NCBI RefSeq assembly: GCF_002939985.1
Contig: NZ_MDFM01000004.1
Coordinates: 1-64,000, forward strand
From: Xanthomonas hortorum pv. cynarae
GTDB taxonomy: Bacteria > Pseudomonadota > Gammaproteobacteria > Xanthomonadales > Xanthomonadaceae
Length of the DNA stretch: 64,000 nucleotides
Direction: 5' to 3'
In this document: positions 29,341 through 38,813 of the stretch, piece by piece
Layout of the letters: each line of letters opens with the position of its first letter
Numbering within the stretch: the first letter of the stretch is position 1
The notes under the pieces: model-generated
What the model was told of the DNA's origin: nothing
Seen by the model: only the letters and a program-made list of their open reading frames with translations
Databases searched by the model: none
Made by a program: the position numbers and the translations under genes

Positions 29341-30576
29341 TCATGACGGCATCGGCATGACGTCGACTTGCCTCGTCGAACGCTGCGTGCGCCCACGCAA
29401 TCCGAACAAGGGGCGCAGCCAGCGCACGCGGCGGATCGCATATTCATGCAGTGCCAGACCGCCGATCACGGTGGCGGCAATCACCAGCGCCGGTTCCAGC
29501 CAGGCATTCAGGTGCAACGGCATCAGCCAGTAGAGCGCCACGATGATCAGGCTCTGATGCAGGATGTACCACGGGAACACTGCCTCGGTGCAGTAAGGCA
29601 GCCAGCGGAATGGACGGTTCAAACGGTGCCTGGCCCAGCCAAGCATCGTCAGCAGCGCCAGCCAGGTGTAGGCGGCACGTGCGCTGTGTTCCACGTTTTC
29701 CCAGGGCAGCGCAGCCAGCGTTGCACCCAGTTGCGCCGGTTGTCCATGGATGCCGACATAACGGATTGCCAGTTCGGTGTCGATCGCCAATAGCGCGGCG
29801 CCGAGTGTGAGCCACCGCATCCGCACCGCCCAAGCCCAGAAACGCTCGCGGCGTGCCAGCATGTACCCCAGCACGAACAGCGGGAACGATTCGGCATGCA
29901 CGAACCAGTCGCCGACCAGCGCGTGGGTGGGCGGGTGGCGCGGCATCACCCACAACACGCAGAACGCTTCCCACAGGATCGGCAACAGCAGCAGTGCCGG
30001 CACCGCCAGCGCAGCGGGCAAGCGAGGCAACGCGGCCAACCGCAGCGGTCGTGTCAGCGATACCAGCGCCATCAACGCGATGGTGTAGGGCAGCAGGTAG
30101 GCCAGATACCACAGATGATTCCAGGTGATGCCGTGCTCCCAACCATCGAAGCTACCGGCCGGCCACGGCCGCACCTGCCAATAGCGCAGCAAGAAGGTTC
30201 CGAAGCCCGGGCTGACCTTGCCGTTGCTCACGCCCTGGCAATACGCCTGCACCGCAACCACCACGAACATGCCGAACAGCAACGGTGGCAGCAACCGCCC
30301 GCAGCGCTGCAAGGCGAAACGCCAGGGCCTGGCCTGCGGCCGCGATAGCCCGATCGCGATGCCGGAGATCATGAACAACAACGGCATCCGCCAGCGATTG
30401 AGCACGATCATCGGCCACTGCAACCACTGCGCCGTGTGCACGCTCTTGAGGTGGAAATCCCAGTCGGCCACATAGGCCATGCCCACGTGATAGAGGATCA
30501 GCAGTGCGAAGGCGAAGACGCGCAAGGCGTCGATATCGTGGCGGCGCTCGGTCATGGTCGTGTCGGTTGAGGGCAT
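29341..30576 (-). CDS. Acyltransferase family 3 membrane protein
   Basis: A 411-residue inner-membrane protein with about ten hydrophobic segments. The opening RRHDIDALRVFAFALLILYH is typical of acyltransferase 3 proteins, which transfer acyl or succinyl groups to envelope glycans (OpgC/OafA relatives); the basic pocket residues HDID...R are present. It is closer to the OpgC-like group with the central motif ITWNHLWYLAYLL. The start is MPSTDTTMTERR; MTERR seven codons later is an alternative. Divergent from rpfD (131 bases). The acceptor is unknown. Confidence 0.87.
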   Translation of the reverse strand: MPSTDTTMTERRHDIDALRVFAFALLILYHVGMAYVADWDFHLKSVHTAQWLQWPMIVLNRWRMPLLFMISGIAIGLSRPQARPWRFALQRCGRLLPPLLFGMFVVVAVQAYCQGVSNGKVSPGFGTFLLRYWQVRPWPAGSFDGWEHGITWNHLWYLAYLLPYTIALMALVSLTRPLRLAALPRLPAALAVPALLLLPILWEAFCVLWVMPRHPPTHALVGDWFVHAESFPLFVLGYMLARRERFWAWAVRMRWLTLGAALLAIDTELAIRYVGIHGQPAQLGATLAALPWENVEHSARAAYTWLALLTMLGWARHRLNRPFRWLPYCTEAVFPWYILHQSLIIVALYWLMPLHLNAWLEPALVIAATVIGGLALHEYAIRRVRWLRPLFGLRGRTQRSTRQVDVMPMPS

Positions 30577-30707
30577 GCCTGCATCCTCGTCAGATCCGGC
30601 CCCATGTAGCTGCCCCAAGGGTGACAACGCGCTCCCCGAGTGACCAATCGCGGCGCTGCAGGGACGAACCGGGGACGGCAAGCGTGCGGTTTCCCTAGAA
30701 TGCGCGG

Positions 30708-31631
30708 ATGAATTCACCTGTTCCCGGGGCCATTCCACCCAATACCGACGGCGCTCCCAGCGCAGGCAAGCGCTGGGTGGCGTTGATCTGGTTGCTGGTT
30801 TTCTATGGCAGCGCGCTCGGCAACACCGCGACCGTCTGGCTGGCGGCGCGTCGCGACGGTCAGCCGTTGCTGTTGTGGCAGGTGCTGACCTGGGAGCTGA
30901 GTAGCGCGACCGCCTCGTTATTGCTCCTGCCGCTGTTGCTCTGGCTATGCCGGCGCTGGCCGCTGCATGCCGATGTCTGGCGGCGGCGCATTCCGCTTTA
31001 TATGGCGGCCGGGCTGGTCTGGTGGTTGCTGCACGTCAGCGGCATGGTGCTGTTGCGCAAGCTGGTCTATCTCGCGGTGGGGGCGCACTACGACTTCGGT
31101 GGCTGGCGCTTGCAGTGGGTGTACGAACTCTCCAAGGATCTGCGCACCTTCGCCTTGCTGGTGGCGCTGCAACACACGCTGGCCTGGTATGGGCGGCGTC
31201 GGCAGGGCGAGGCGCATCTGCTGGCCGCGCCGGACGAAGGCGCGCCGGTGGAGCCGCTGGATCGCCCGCAACGCTTTCTGGTGCGCAAGCTGGGACGCGA
31301 CTTCCTGGTCGCCACCGCCGACATCGAATGGGTCCAGGCCTCGGGCAACTACGTCAATCTGCACGTGCGCTGCCACGACTACCCGCTGCGCAGCACCATG
31401 GCCGCGATCGAGGCCAAACTCGATCCGGCGATGTTCGTGCGCATCCACCGCAGCTACCTGGTGAAGCTGACACGCGTGCAGGCGATCGAACCGCTGGAAT
31501 CCGGCGATGCCCGCGTGCACCTGACCGATGCAACGGTATTGCCATGCAGCCGCCGCTATCTGGCTGCGTTGCGGACAGTGGCCGGGCAGGCGCCCGTCGC
31601 GCAACGGGCCGAGCCTGCACCGGCTGGCTGA
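30708..31631 (+). CDS. rpfD: LytTR-domain membrane regulator RpfD
   Basis: A 307-residue protein with about four N-terminal membrane helices (residues ~25-155) and a C-terminal LytTR DNA-binding domain (~180-295) with DIEWVQASGNYVNLHV and MFVRIHRSYLVKLTRVQAIEP, hallmarks of that fold. There is no receiver domain. It stands at the rpfD position between recJ/rpfE and prfB in the rpf region. A membrane-anchored LytTR protein could regulate transcription in response to an envelope signal; its targets are not visible here. Confidence 0.88.
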   Translation: MNSPVPGAIPPNTDGAPSAGKRWVALIWLLVFYGSALGNTATVWLAARRDGQPLLLWQVLTWELSSATASLLLLPLLLWLCRRWPLHADVWRRRIPLYMAAGLVWWLLHVSGMVLLRKLVYLAVGAHYDFGGWRLQWVYELSKDLRTFALLVALQHTLAWYGRRRQGEAHLLAAPDEGAPVEPLDRPQRFLVRKLGRDFLVATADIEWVQASGNYVNLHVRCHDYPLRSTMAAIEAKLDPAMFVRIHRSYLVKLTRVQAIEPLESGDARVHLTDATVLPCSRRYLAALRTVAGQAPVAQRAEPAPAG

Positions 31632-31853
31632 GTGGAGCGGCGCCGATCGTATGCAAAGCCGCCTTTGTCCGGGCTGCGTCACTCAGCGCCCCGGCACCTG
31701 ACCTGTGCGCCGGCCAGGCTGCCGACTGCACCGACCGGCGCTTCCCGATGCTTGCTGTGCCCGCAGAACGCTGCGACCCGGCATGGCCACCGCCGCGTTC
31801 CGCCGCCGCCGCCCGCTTGCTAAACTACCGGGCTTGTTTGCCGGAAGTCCGTC

Positions 31854-32979
31854 ATGATCGAAACCAATCCGATCCGCCAGCGCATCACCGATCTCAACGA
31901 TCGCGTGCTCTCGCTCAGGGGGTATCTTTGACTACGACGTCAAGAAAGAGCGTTTAGAGGAAGTCACCCGGGAGCTTGAAAATCCCGATGTGTGGAACGA
32001 TTCCGAGCGCGCGCAGGCCCTGGGCCGCGAGCGCTCGATGCTGGAAAAGACCGTCATCGGCATTGCCGACGTGCTGGCCGGCCTGGCCGACGCCGCCGAC
32101 CTGCTGGAACTGGCCGAAAGCGAGCAGGACGAAGACACCGCCGTGGCGGTGCTTGCCGACCTGGACAAGTATCAGGTGCATGTCGAGAAGCTGGAATTCC
32201 AGCGCATGTTCTCCGGCCAGATGGACGGCGCCAACGCGTTCGTCGACATCCAGGCGGGCGCCGGTGGCACCGAGGCGCAGGACTGGGCCGAAATCCTGTT
32301 GCGCATGTATCTGCGCTGGGCCGAGTCGCGCGGCTGGAAGACCGAGCTGATGGAAGTATCCGGCGGTGAAGTCGCGGGCATCAAATCGGCCACCATCCGC
32401 ATCGAAGGCGAGTTCGTCTATGGCTGGCTGAAGACCGAGATCGGCGTGCACCGGCTGGTGCGCAAGTCGCCGTTCGACTCGGACAACCGCCGGCATACCA
32501 GCTTCACCTCGGTATTCGTGTCGCCGGAAGTGGACGACAACATCGAGATCGACATCAATCCGGCCGATCTGCGCACCGACGTGTATCGCTCCTCCGGCGC
32601 CGGTGGTCAGCACGTCAACAAGACCGAATCGGCGGTGCGTATCACGCATATTCCGACCAACACCGTGGTGGCCTGTCAGACCGGCCGCAGCCAGCACCAG
32701 AACCGCGACAACGCGATGAAGATGCTGGCCGCCAAGTTGTACGAGCTGGAAGTGCAAAAGCGCAACGTCGAACGCGACGCGCTGGAAGCCACCAAGTCCG
32801 ACATCGGCTGGGGCAGCCAGATCCGCAACTACGTGCTCGACCAGAGCCGCATCAAGGATCTGCGTACCGGCATCGAGCGCAGCGATACGCAGAAGGTGCT
32901 CGACGGCGATCTGGACGAATTCGTCGAGGCCAGCCTCAAGGCCGGTCTGGCGGCAGGCTCCAAACGCCTGGATGCCTGA
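31854..32979 (+). CDS. prfB: Peptide chain release factor 2 (programmed +1 frameshift)
   Basis: RF2 releases nascent chains at UGA and UAA. The gene is in two frames: 25 codons from ATG at 31854 to the in-frame TGA at 31929-31931, then a +1 shift to GAC at 31930 and a further 349 codons, giving 374 residues. The second part carries the stop-recognition tripeptide SPF ([14 protein letters not shown]) and the catalytic GGQ in [16 protein letters not shown]. The break is a normal regulatory device, not a mutation. It lies between rpfD and lysS, as in other proteobacteria where prfB-lysS are paired. Confidence 0.97.
31917..31932 (+). promoter_or_regulatory. RF2 programmed frameshift site
   Basis: AGGGGG (Shine-Dalgarno-like, 31917-31922) is followed by TAT CTT TGA C. 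The spacing and slippery CTT-TGA-C match the classical autoregulatory site of E. coli prfB: low RF2 lets the ribosome slip +1 and finish RF2. Confidence 0.97.
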
Positions 32980-33197
32980 CCGCTGCGCGAGGTCGATGTG
33001 CCTGCGCGCATCGACCTCGCGCCGCCTGCGGCCGCAATGCGTCCTGATCGTGCAGCGGCTGCAGATTGCCCAACAGTCGACACTGCTGCACCGCGCAGTC
33101 GTCACAGTCCCACCGTAAAACAAGGCAGCAACCGGCACGTCCGGTTCCTCACTCCCCACCGGGCACGCGCCCGACCCACAGCAGATCGATTCCCGCC

Positions 33198-34715
33198 ATG
33201 ACCGAACAGACCCCCGCGCCGCAGATCCCCGCCGACGAGAACAGCCTCATCGCCGAGCGTCGCGCGAAACTGGGCGCGTTGCGCAGCCAGGGCATCGCCT
33301 ATCCCAACGATTTCGTGCGCGAGCAGTTCGCCGGCGACCTGCAGGCCGAATTCGCCGATGCCGAGACCTGGACCCCCGAGGCGCTGGAAGCGAGCGGCCG
33401 CACCGTCAGGATGGCCGGCCGCCTGATGGCCAAGCGGGTGATGGGCAAGGCGAGTTTTGCGCAGATCCAGGACGAGTCCGGGCGGGTGCAATTGTTTCTG
33501 CAGGGCAATGTGTTGGGCGATGCCTACACCGCGTTCAAGGGCTGGGATGTCGGCGACATCGTCGCAGTGGAGGGCGGGTTGACCCGCACCAAGACCGGCG
33601 AGCTGTCGGTCAAGGCCACTGCGCTGCGCCTCCTAACCAAGTCGCTGCGCCCGCTGCCGGACAAGTGGCATGGCCTCTCGGACGTGGAGCAGCGCTATCG
33701 CCAGCGCTATGTCGATCTGATCGTGACCCCGGAAGCGCGCGAGGTCTTCATCAAGCGCTCCAAGATCATCCGCGCCATGCGCGCCTGGCTGGACGCGCGC
33801 CGCTTCCTGGAAGTGGAAACGCCGATGATGCATTACATCCCCGGTGGCGCCACCGCCAAGCCGTTCACCACCCACCACAACGCGCTGGATCTGGATCTGT
33901 ACCTGCGCGTGGCGCCGGAGCTGTATCTCAAGCGGCTGGTGGTCGGTGGGCTGGAACGCGTCTACGAGATCAACCGCAATTTCCGCAACGAGGGCGTGTC
34001 GACCCGGCACAACCCCGAGTTCACCATGCTCGAACTCTACGAGGCCTATGCCACGTACCACGAGATCATGGATCTGACCGAGCAGGTGATCCGCGATACC
34101 GCGCAGTCGGTGCTGGGCACCACCCAGGTGAACTGGGATGGCGCCGACATCGACCTGGCGCCGGCTTTCCGGCGCTGGCGCATGGATGAGGCCGTTCGCC
34201 ATCACAATCCGGACATCAGCGCGGCCGATTGCACCGATCGCGCTGCGCTGCTGGGCCATTGCGAGCGCCTGAAGATCAAGGTCAAGCCGTCCTACGGCTG
34301 GGGCAAGCTGCTGCTGGAAATCTTCGAGGCCACCGTGGAGCACACCTTGGTGCAGCCGACCTTCATTACCGATCATCCGGTCGAAGTGTCGCCGCTGGCG
34401 CGTTCCAGCGACACCGAGCCGGGGTACACCGATCGCTTCGAGCTTTTCATCAACGGCAAGGAACTGGCCAACGGTTTTTCCGAGCTCAATGACCCCGAAG
34501 ACCAGGCCGCGCGCTTCCAGGCGCAGGTGCAGGCCAAGGATGGTGGCGACGACGAAGCGATGCATTACGACGCTGATTACATCCGTGCGTTGGAGTACGG
34601 CATGGCGCCGACCGGTGGTCTGGGCATCGGCATCGACCGCCTGGTGATGCTGCTGACCGGCAGCACCTCGATCCGCGATGTGCTGCTGTTCCCGTATATG
34701 CGTCCGGAAGCCTGA
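33198..34715 (+). CDS. lysS: Lysyl-tRNA synthetase, class II
   Basis: A 505-residue class IIb enzyme. The N-terminal OB anticodon-binding domain spans about residues 60-165. Catalytic motif 2 lies in [19 protein letters not shown], and motif 3 is [13 protein letters not shown] near the C-terminus. I start at [17 protein letters not shown]; the ORF runs 44 residues upstream without family features. It is 218 bases after prfB and 138 bases before rpfG. Confidence 0.97.
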   Translation: MTEQTPAPQIPADENSLIAERRAKLGALRSQGIAYPNDFVREQFAGDLQAEFADAETWTPEALEASGRTVRMAGRLMAKRVMGKASFAQIQDESGRVQLFLQGNVLGDAYTAFKGWDVGDIVAVEGGLTRTKTGELSVKATALRLLTKSLRPLPDKWHGLSDVEQRYRQRYVDLIVTPEAREVFIKRSKIIRAMRAWLDARRFLEVETPMMHYIPGGATAKPFTTHHNALDLDLYLRVAPELYLKRLVVGGLERVYEINRNFRNEGVSTRHNPEFTMLELYEAYATYHEIMDLTEQVIRDTAQSVLGTTQVNWDGADIDLAPAFRRWRMDEAVRHHNPDISAADCTDRAALLGHCERLKIKVKPSYGWGKLLLEIFEATVEHTLVQPTFITDHPVEVSPLARSSDTEPGYTDRFELFINGKELANGFSELNDPEDQAARFQAQVQAKDGGDDEAMHYDADYIRALEYGMAPTGGLGIGIDRLVMLLTGSTSIRDVLLFPYMRPEA

Positions 34716-34723
34716 TGCTCTGC

Positions 34724-34743
34724 GCCGTCGGGTCGCCGACGGC
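34724..34743. terminator. Hairpin after lysS
   Basis: GCCGTCGG-GTCG-CCGACGGC is a perfect 8-base stem just after the lysS stop. It has no T-tract, so terminator activity is uncertain. Confidence 0.35.
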
Positions 34744-34853
34744 ACAGATACTGCATATGCTTGAGCGGAGCCCCGAATGGCGTATCGTCGGGGGAGTCGG
34801 CAGTACCGTCGGCGTTATCGCTTTCCCGTTCTCGAGACAGAGGAGCAACGGCT

Positions 34854-35990
34854 ATGCAGGATGTTTTAGGGAATCCGGTCGGTGTATCGTCGACGGATAC
34901 ATGGGGAAGCTGGTCGGAAAAGGCGGATCTGGGATTGAACATCGTTATTGTCGATGACCAGATGTCTGCGCGGACGATGCTGCGTCACGTCATCGAAGAC
35001 ATCGCACCGGAGTTGAAGGTCTATGACTTCGGTGACCCGCTCGACGCGCTCGCCTGGTGCGAAGCCGGACGCGTGGATCTGCTGCTGCTCGACTATCGCA
35101 TGCCGGGCATGGATGGCCTGGAGTTCGCCCGCCGGCTACGGCGGCTGCCGAGCCATCGCGATATTCCGATCATCCTGATCACCATCGTCGGTGACGAACC
35201 GATTCGTCAGGCCGCACTGGAAGCCGGCGTGATCGACTTCCTGGTCAAGCCGATCCGCCCGCGCGAACTGCGCGCGCGCTGCGCCAATTTGCTGCAGCTG
35301 CGTCAGCAGAGCGAAAGCGTCAAGCAACGCGCGCTGTCGCTGGAACAGCGCCTGCTGGCCAGCATGAACGAGGTCGAAGAGCGCGAACGCGAAACCTTGT
35401 CGCGGCTGGCGCGCGCCATCGAGTACCGCGATTCGGGGACCAGCGCGTTCCTGGAGCGCATGTCGCACGTGGCCGGCCTGATCGCCGAGCAACTCGGCCT
35501 GTCGGAAGAAGAGGTGCGCATCATCGAGATGGCCGCACCGCTGCACGACATGGGCAAGATCGCCATTCCCGATTCGGTGCTGCTCAAGCCGGGCAAGCTC
35601 ACCGACGACGAGATGAGCATCATGAAGCGGCATCCGCGCATCGGCTACGAGCTGCTCAGCGGCAGCCAGAACCGTTTCATCCAGGTCGGCGCCCTGATCG
35701 CACTGCGTCACCACGAACGTTACGACGGCACCGGCTACCCGGACGGACTGGTGGGCGAGGCGATTCCGCTGGAAGCGCGCATTGTGGCGGTGGCCGACGT
35801 CTTCGACGCGCTGCTGTCGCCGCGCCCGTACAAGGAGGCCTGGACCATGGACGCTGCGCTTGCGTATCTGTACGCCCAACGCGGCCGCCTGTTCGACCCG
35901 CGCTGCGTGGATGCACTGCTACGCGGCCGCGCGCAGCTGGATCAGATCTGCGGGGAGTTCTCGACCGCATCGGCACGACCCGGGGTGTGA
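34854..35990 (+). CDS. rpfG: Cyclic di-GMP phosphodiesterase response regulator RpfG
   Basis: A 378-residue response regulator, the output of DSF sensing. The receiver domain (residues 29-150) has the phospho-acceptor D80 in LLLLDYRMPGMDG. The HD-GYP domain (~180-365) has HD at 231-232 (LHDMGKIAIPD) and GYP at 294-296 (RHHERYDGTGYP). In X. campestris, phosphorylation by RpfC activates it to hydrolyse cyclic di-GMP, inducing virulence enzymes and dispersing biofilm. The start is fixed by AGGAG ten bases before the ATG; the length equals the known 378. rpfH begins two bases after the stop. Confidence 0.98.
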   Translation: MQDVLGNPVGVSSTDTWGSWSEKADLGLNIVIVDDQMSARTMLRHVIEDIAPELKVYDFGDPLDALAWCEAGRVDLLLLDYRMPGMDGLEFARRLRRLPSHRDIPIILITIVGDEPIRQAALEAGVIDFLVKPIRPRELRARCANLLQLRQQSESVKQRALSLEQRLLASMNEVEERERETLSRLARAIEYRDSGTSAFLERMSHVAGLIAEQLGLSEEEVRIIEMAAPLHDMGKIAIPDSVLLKPGKLTDDEMSIMKRHPRIGYELLSGSQNRFIQVGALIALRHHERYDGTGYPDGLVGEAIPLEARIVAVADVFDALLSPRPYKEAWTMDAALAYLYAQRGRLFDPRCVDALLRGRAQLDQICGEFSTASARPGV

Positions 35991-35991
35991 A

Positions 35992-36618
35992 GTGAAGGCG
36001 GTGCTTGGCCAGCTGCGCGCTCGACTCGCCCGGCGTGCCGACAGCGAGCATGGTCAGGCGCTGGTGCGCATCGTGTTGATTCTGCTGATCCTGGTCTATG
36101 CGCTGACCTTCGCTCAGCAGTGGCAGGTCTCCAGGCACCAGCTGCAGCAGCTGTTCTGCCTGATCGCAATCGGTCAGGGGATGGCGCTGGTGCTCTTTGG
36201 CTGGATTGTTGCAAACCCACAGCGCTCGCATCTGCGTCGCACGCTAGGGATGCTGTCCGATTACGGCTTGATCGGGCTGGCGATGACCTGGCTGGGGGCG
36301 CCAATGGCATTCTTGTATGTCGTGTTGCTTTGGATAACGATCGGCAATGGGCTGCGGTTCGGTAGCGAGGCCCTGCACAACGCGGTGGCCATGGCCACGC
36401 TCAGCTTCGGCGCAACGCTGGCCAACAGTAGCTATTGGCAGGGTCGGCTTGGCTTGGCGATCGCGCTGCTGGGTGCGTTGATCGTCATTCCTATGTCATT
36501 GTTGCGTACGCTGCGCGAGCACGACCAGGCGATCATTGAGCCACCGCCCGCTGCCGGTATCGACGCTGCGACGCAGCACGGAAGGATCCCAACCCCATCG
36601 ACGCCACCGCGCGTCTGA
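35992..36618 (+). CDS. rpfH: RpfH, membrane protein resembling the RpfC sensor domain
   Basis: A 208-residue membrane protein with five to six hydrophobic segments and no kinase, receiver or HPt domain. It aligns along its length with the N-terminal ~180 residues of RpfC: RRADSEHGQALVRI versus GRADTEHAQNLVRI, GMLSDYGLIG versus GMLLDYTCTG, and LLWITIGNGLRFGS versus CMWVTIGNGLRYGS. It ends near the point where the RpfC coiled coil begins, then has a proline-rich tail. The start is GTG at 35992. Its role is not established; it is absent from some Xanthomonas species. It lies in the rpfG-rpfH-rpfC operon. Confidence 0.92.
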   Translation: MKAVLGQLRARLARRADSEHGQALVRIVLILLILVYALTFAQQWQVSRHQLQQLFCLIAIGQGMALVLFGWIVANPQRSHLRRTLGMLSDYGLIGLAMTWLGAPMAFLYVVLLWITIGNGLRFGSEALHNAVAMATLSFGATLANSSYWQGRLGLAIALLGALIVIPMSLLRTLREHDQAIIEPPPAAGIDAATQHGRIPTPSTPPRV

Positions 36619-36625
36619 GGCGTCT

Positions 36626-38800
36626 ATGAAGTTTCCACTGCCATGGTTGAAGCAACGTCTGTCAGGACGGGCGGACACGGAGCACGCGCAAAATCTGGTC
36701 CGTATCATCATCACCACCCTGTTTATTTCTTACCTGGGCTGGCGCTACCAACATACGCATGGCGACACGCTGGTTGCCACTTGGTTGATCCTGGTGGGCG
36801 AGCTGGTTGTGTCGCTTGGCCTGATGGTGGCGATCCTGCTGCGACCGCAGGTGTCCCACACGCGTCGCCTGATCGGCATGCTGCTGGATTACACCTGCAC
36901 CGGTGCGATCATGGCGATCCAGGGCGAGCCTGCCTCACCGTTATACGCAGTGTGCATGTGGGTGACCATCGGCAACGGTCTGCGCTACGGCAGCAACTAT
37001 CTGCGCGCCGCTACGGCGATGGGCAGCCTGTGCTTCCTCAGCGCCATCCTGATTTCACCCTATTGGAAAGCCAATCCATACCTGAGCTGGGGCTTGTTGC
37101 TGGGCCTGATCGCCGTGCCGCTGTACTTCGATTCGCTGTTGCGTGCGATGACACGGGCGGTGCGCGAGGCGCGTCATGCCAATCAGGCCAAGAGCCGTTT
37201 TCTGGCCAATATGAGTCACGAATTCCGCACGCCGCTCAATGGGCTGTCGGGCATGACCGAAGTGCTGGCAACCACGCGCCTGGATGCTGAGCAGAAGGAG
37301 TGCGTCAACACCATCCAGGCGTCGGCACGCAGCCTGCTGTCGCTGGTCGAAGAAGTGTTGGACATTTCAGCGATCGAGGCCGGCAAGATTCGCATCGACC
37401 AGCGCGATTTTTCGCTGCGTGAGCTACTCGGCGCGATTGGACTGATCTTGCAGCCGCAGGCCAGGGCGCGAGGCTTGCACTACAGCACCCAGGTTGCTGC
37501 CGACGTTCCCGATTTGCTTAAGGGTGACACTGGCCATCTTCGGCAGGTACTGCTCAACATCGTGGGCAATGCCGTCAAATTCACCGAGCAAGGCCATGTG
37601 CTGCTGCGGATCACGCGAGTGTCGGCCGGCAGCGCACTGCGACTGCGGTTCGATGTGGAAGACACCGGCATCGGGGTGCCGCTGGATATGCGGTCGAGGC
37701 TGTTCGACGCGTTCGAGCAGGCCGACGTTGGCCTGTCGCGGCGTTATGAGGGGACCGGGCTTGGCACCACCATCGCCAAGGGATTGGTGGAGGCAATGGG
37801 CGGCAGCATCGGGTTCAAGGAGAACCAGCCCAGCGGTAGCGTGTTCTGGTTCGAACTGCCGATGGCGATCGGCGCACCTGTGCAGGCGGCACCCGCACAG
37901 GTGTCTGGCGGCGCACTCGTGGGAACGCAAGACGAACTGGAAGCCTCCAACGTCATCGCGTTCTCCAATCCATTTCTGCGTCATCGCGCGCGCGTGCGCA
38001 GCATGCGCATGCTGGTGGCCGACGACCACGAAGCAAACCGCATGGTGTTGCAGCGGTTGCTGGAAAAGGCCGGGCACAAGGTGAGGTGCGTCAACGGCGC
38101 CGAGCAGGTACTGGACGCAATGGCTGAAGAAGATTTCGATGCGGTCATCGTCGATCTGCACATGCCGGGCATGAGTGGTCTGGACATGCTCAAGCAATTA
38201 CGGGTAATGCAGGCCAGCGGAATGCGTTACACCCCGGTTGTGGTACTGAGTGCCGATGTCACGCCCGACGCGATTCGTACATGCGAACAAGCCGGCGCGC
38301 GTGCGTTCTTGGCCAAGCCGGTTGTTGCAGCGAAGTTGCTGGATACCTTGGCCGATCTGGCTGTCAGTACGCGGCCCTTGGTCACGCCGACAACAAGTGT
38401 GCAGATCCCGGACATGTTCGATGGTGTGCTCGATGCCAGTGTGCTGGACGAGCTGGCTGCACTGGGTATGGGAGATGAGTTCGAACACCAGTTCGTGCGT
38501 CAGTGCCTGGAAGACGCGCAGAACTGCGTCGGTGCGATCGAGCGTGATGGAACCCGTTCGGATTGGGAGCAGTTGCGTGAGAGCGCGCATGCATTGCGTG
38601 GCGTTGCCAGCAACCTGGGTCTGGCGCAGGTTGCCGGTAGCGGGGGCGAATTGATGCGCATGGCCGACTGGCAATTACAGGCAGAGTGGCGGCAGCGGCT
38701 GTCTGCGTTGCGCGGCCAATTGCAGGCCGGAAAGGACGCACTCGACGCACGCGTGAAGCGCGCCAAGGACGAAGAGTGCTCCCCCCGTAATAGCGAATAG
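36626..38800 (+). CDS. rpfC: Hybrid sensor histidine kinase RpfC (DSF receptor)
   Basis: A 724-residue inner-membrane hybrid kinase that senses the DSF fatty acid signal and phosphorylates RpfG; it also binds RpfF to restrain signal synthesis. A short N-terminal segment and about five membrane spans (22-175) precede HisKA with H198 (FLANMSHEFRTPLNG), HATPase (NIVGNAVKFT, DTGIGVP, GTGLGTTIAKGL), a receiver domain with D510 (VDLHMPGMSG) and an HPt domain with H655 (SAHALRGVASN). Start MKFPLPWLKQ, 7 bases after the rpfH stop. Convergent with rpfF, whose stop is 13 bases away. Confidence 0.98.
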   Translation: MKFPLPWLKQRLSGRADTEHAQNLVRIIITTLFISYLGWRYQHTHGDTLVATWLILVGELVVSLGLMVAILLRPQVSHTRRLIGMLLDYTCTGAIMAIQGEPASPLYAVCMWVTIGNGLRYGSNYLRAATAMGSLCFLSAILISPYWKANPYLSWGLLLGLIAVPLYFDSLLRAMTRAVREARHANQAKSRFLANMSHEFRTPLNGLSGMTEVLATTRLDAEQKECVNTIQASARSLLSLVEEVLDISAIEAGKIRIDQRDFSLRELLGAIGLILQPQARARGLHYSTQVAADVPDLLKGDTGHLRQVLLNIVGNAVKFTEQGHVLLRITRVSAGSALRLRFDVEDTGIGVPLDMRSRLFDAFEQADVGLSRRYEGTGLGTTIAKGLVEAMGGSIGFKENQPSGSVFWFELPMAIGAPVQAAPAQVSGGALVGTQDELEASNVIAFSNPFLRHRARVRSMRMLVADDHEANRMVLQRLLEKAGHKVRCVNGAEQVLDAMAEEDFDAVIVDLHMPGMSGLDMLKQLRVMQASGMRYTPVVVLSADVTPDAIRTCEQAGARAFLAKPVVAAKLLDTLADLAVSTRPLVTPTTSVQIPDMFDGVLDASVLDELAALGMGDEFEHQFVRQCLEDAQNCVGAIERDGTRSDWEQLRESAHALRGVASNLGLAQVAGSGGELMRMADWQLQAEWRQRLSALRGQLQAGKDALDARVKRAKDEECSPRNSE

Positions 38801-38813
38801 CGCGGCCGGCGCA

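Noticed and set aside
31854-31931. prfB as a frameshifted pseudogene
   Set aside because: The stop is the well-known programmed RF2 site, with exact signals and intact downstream domains.
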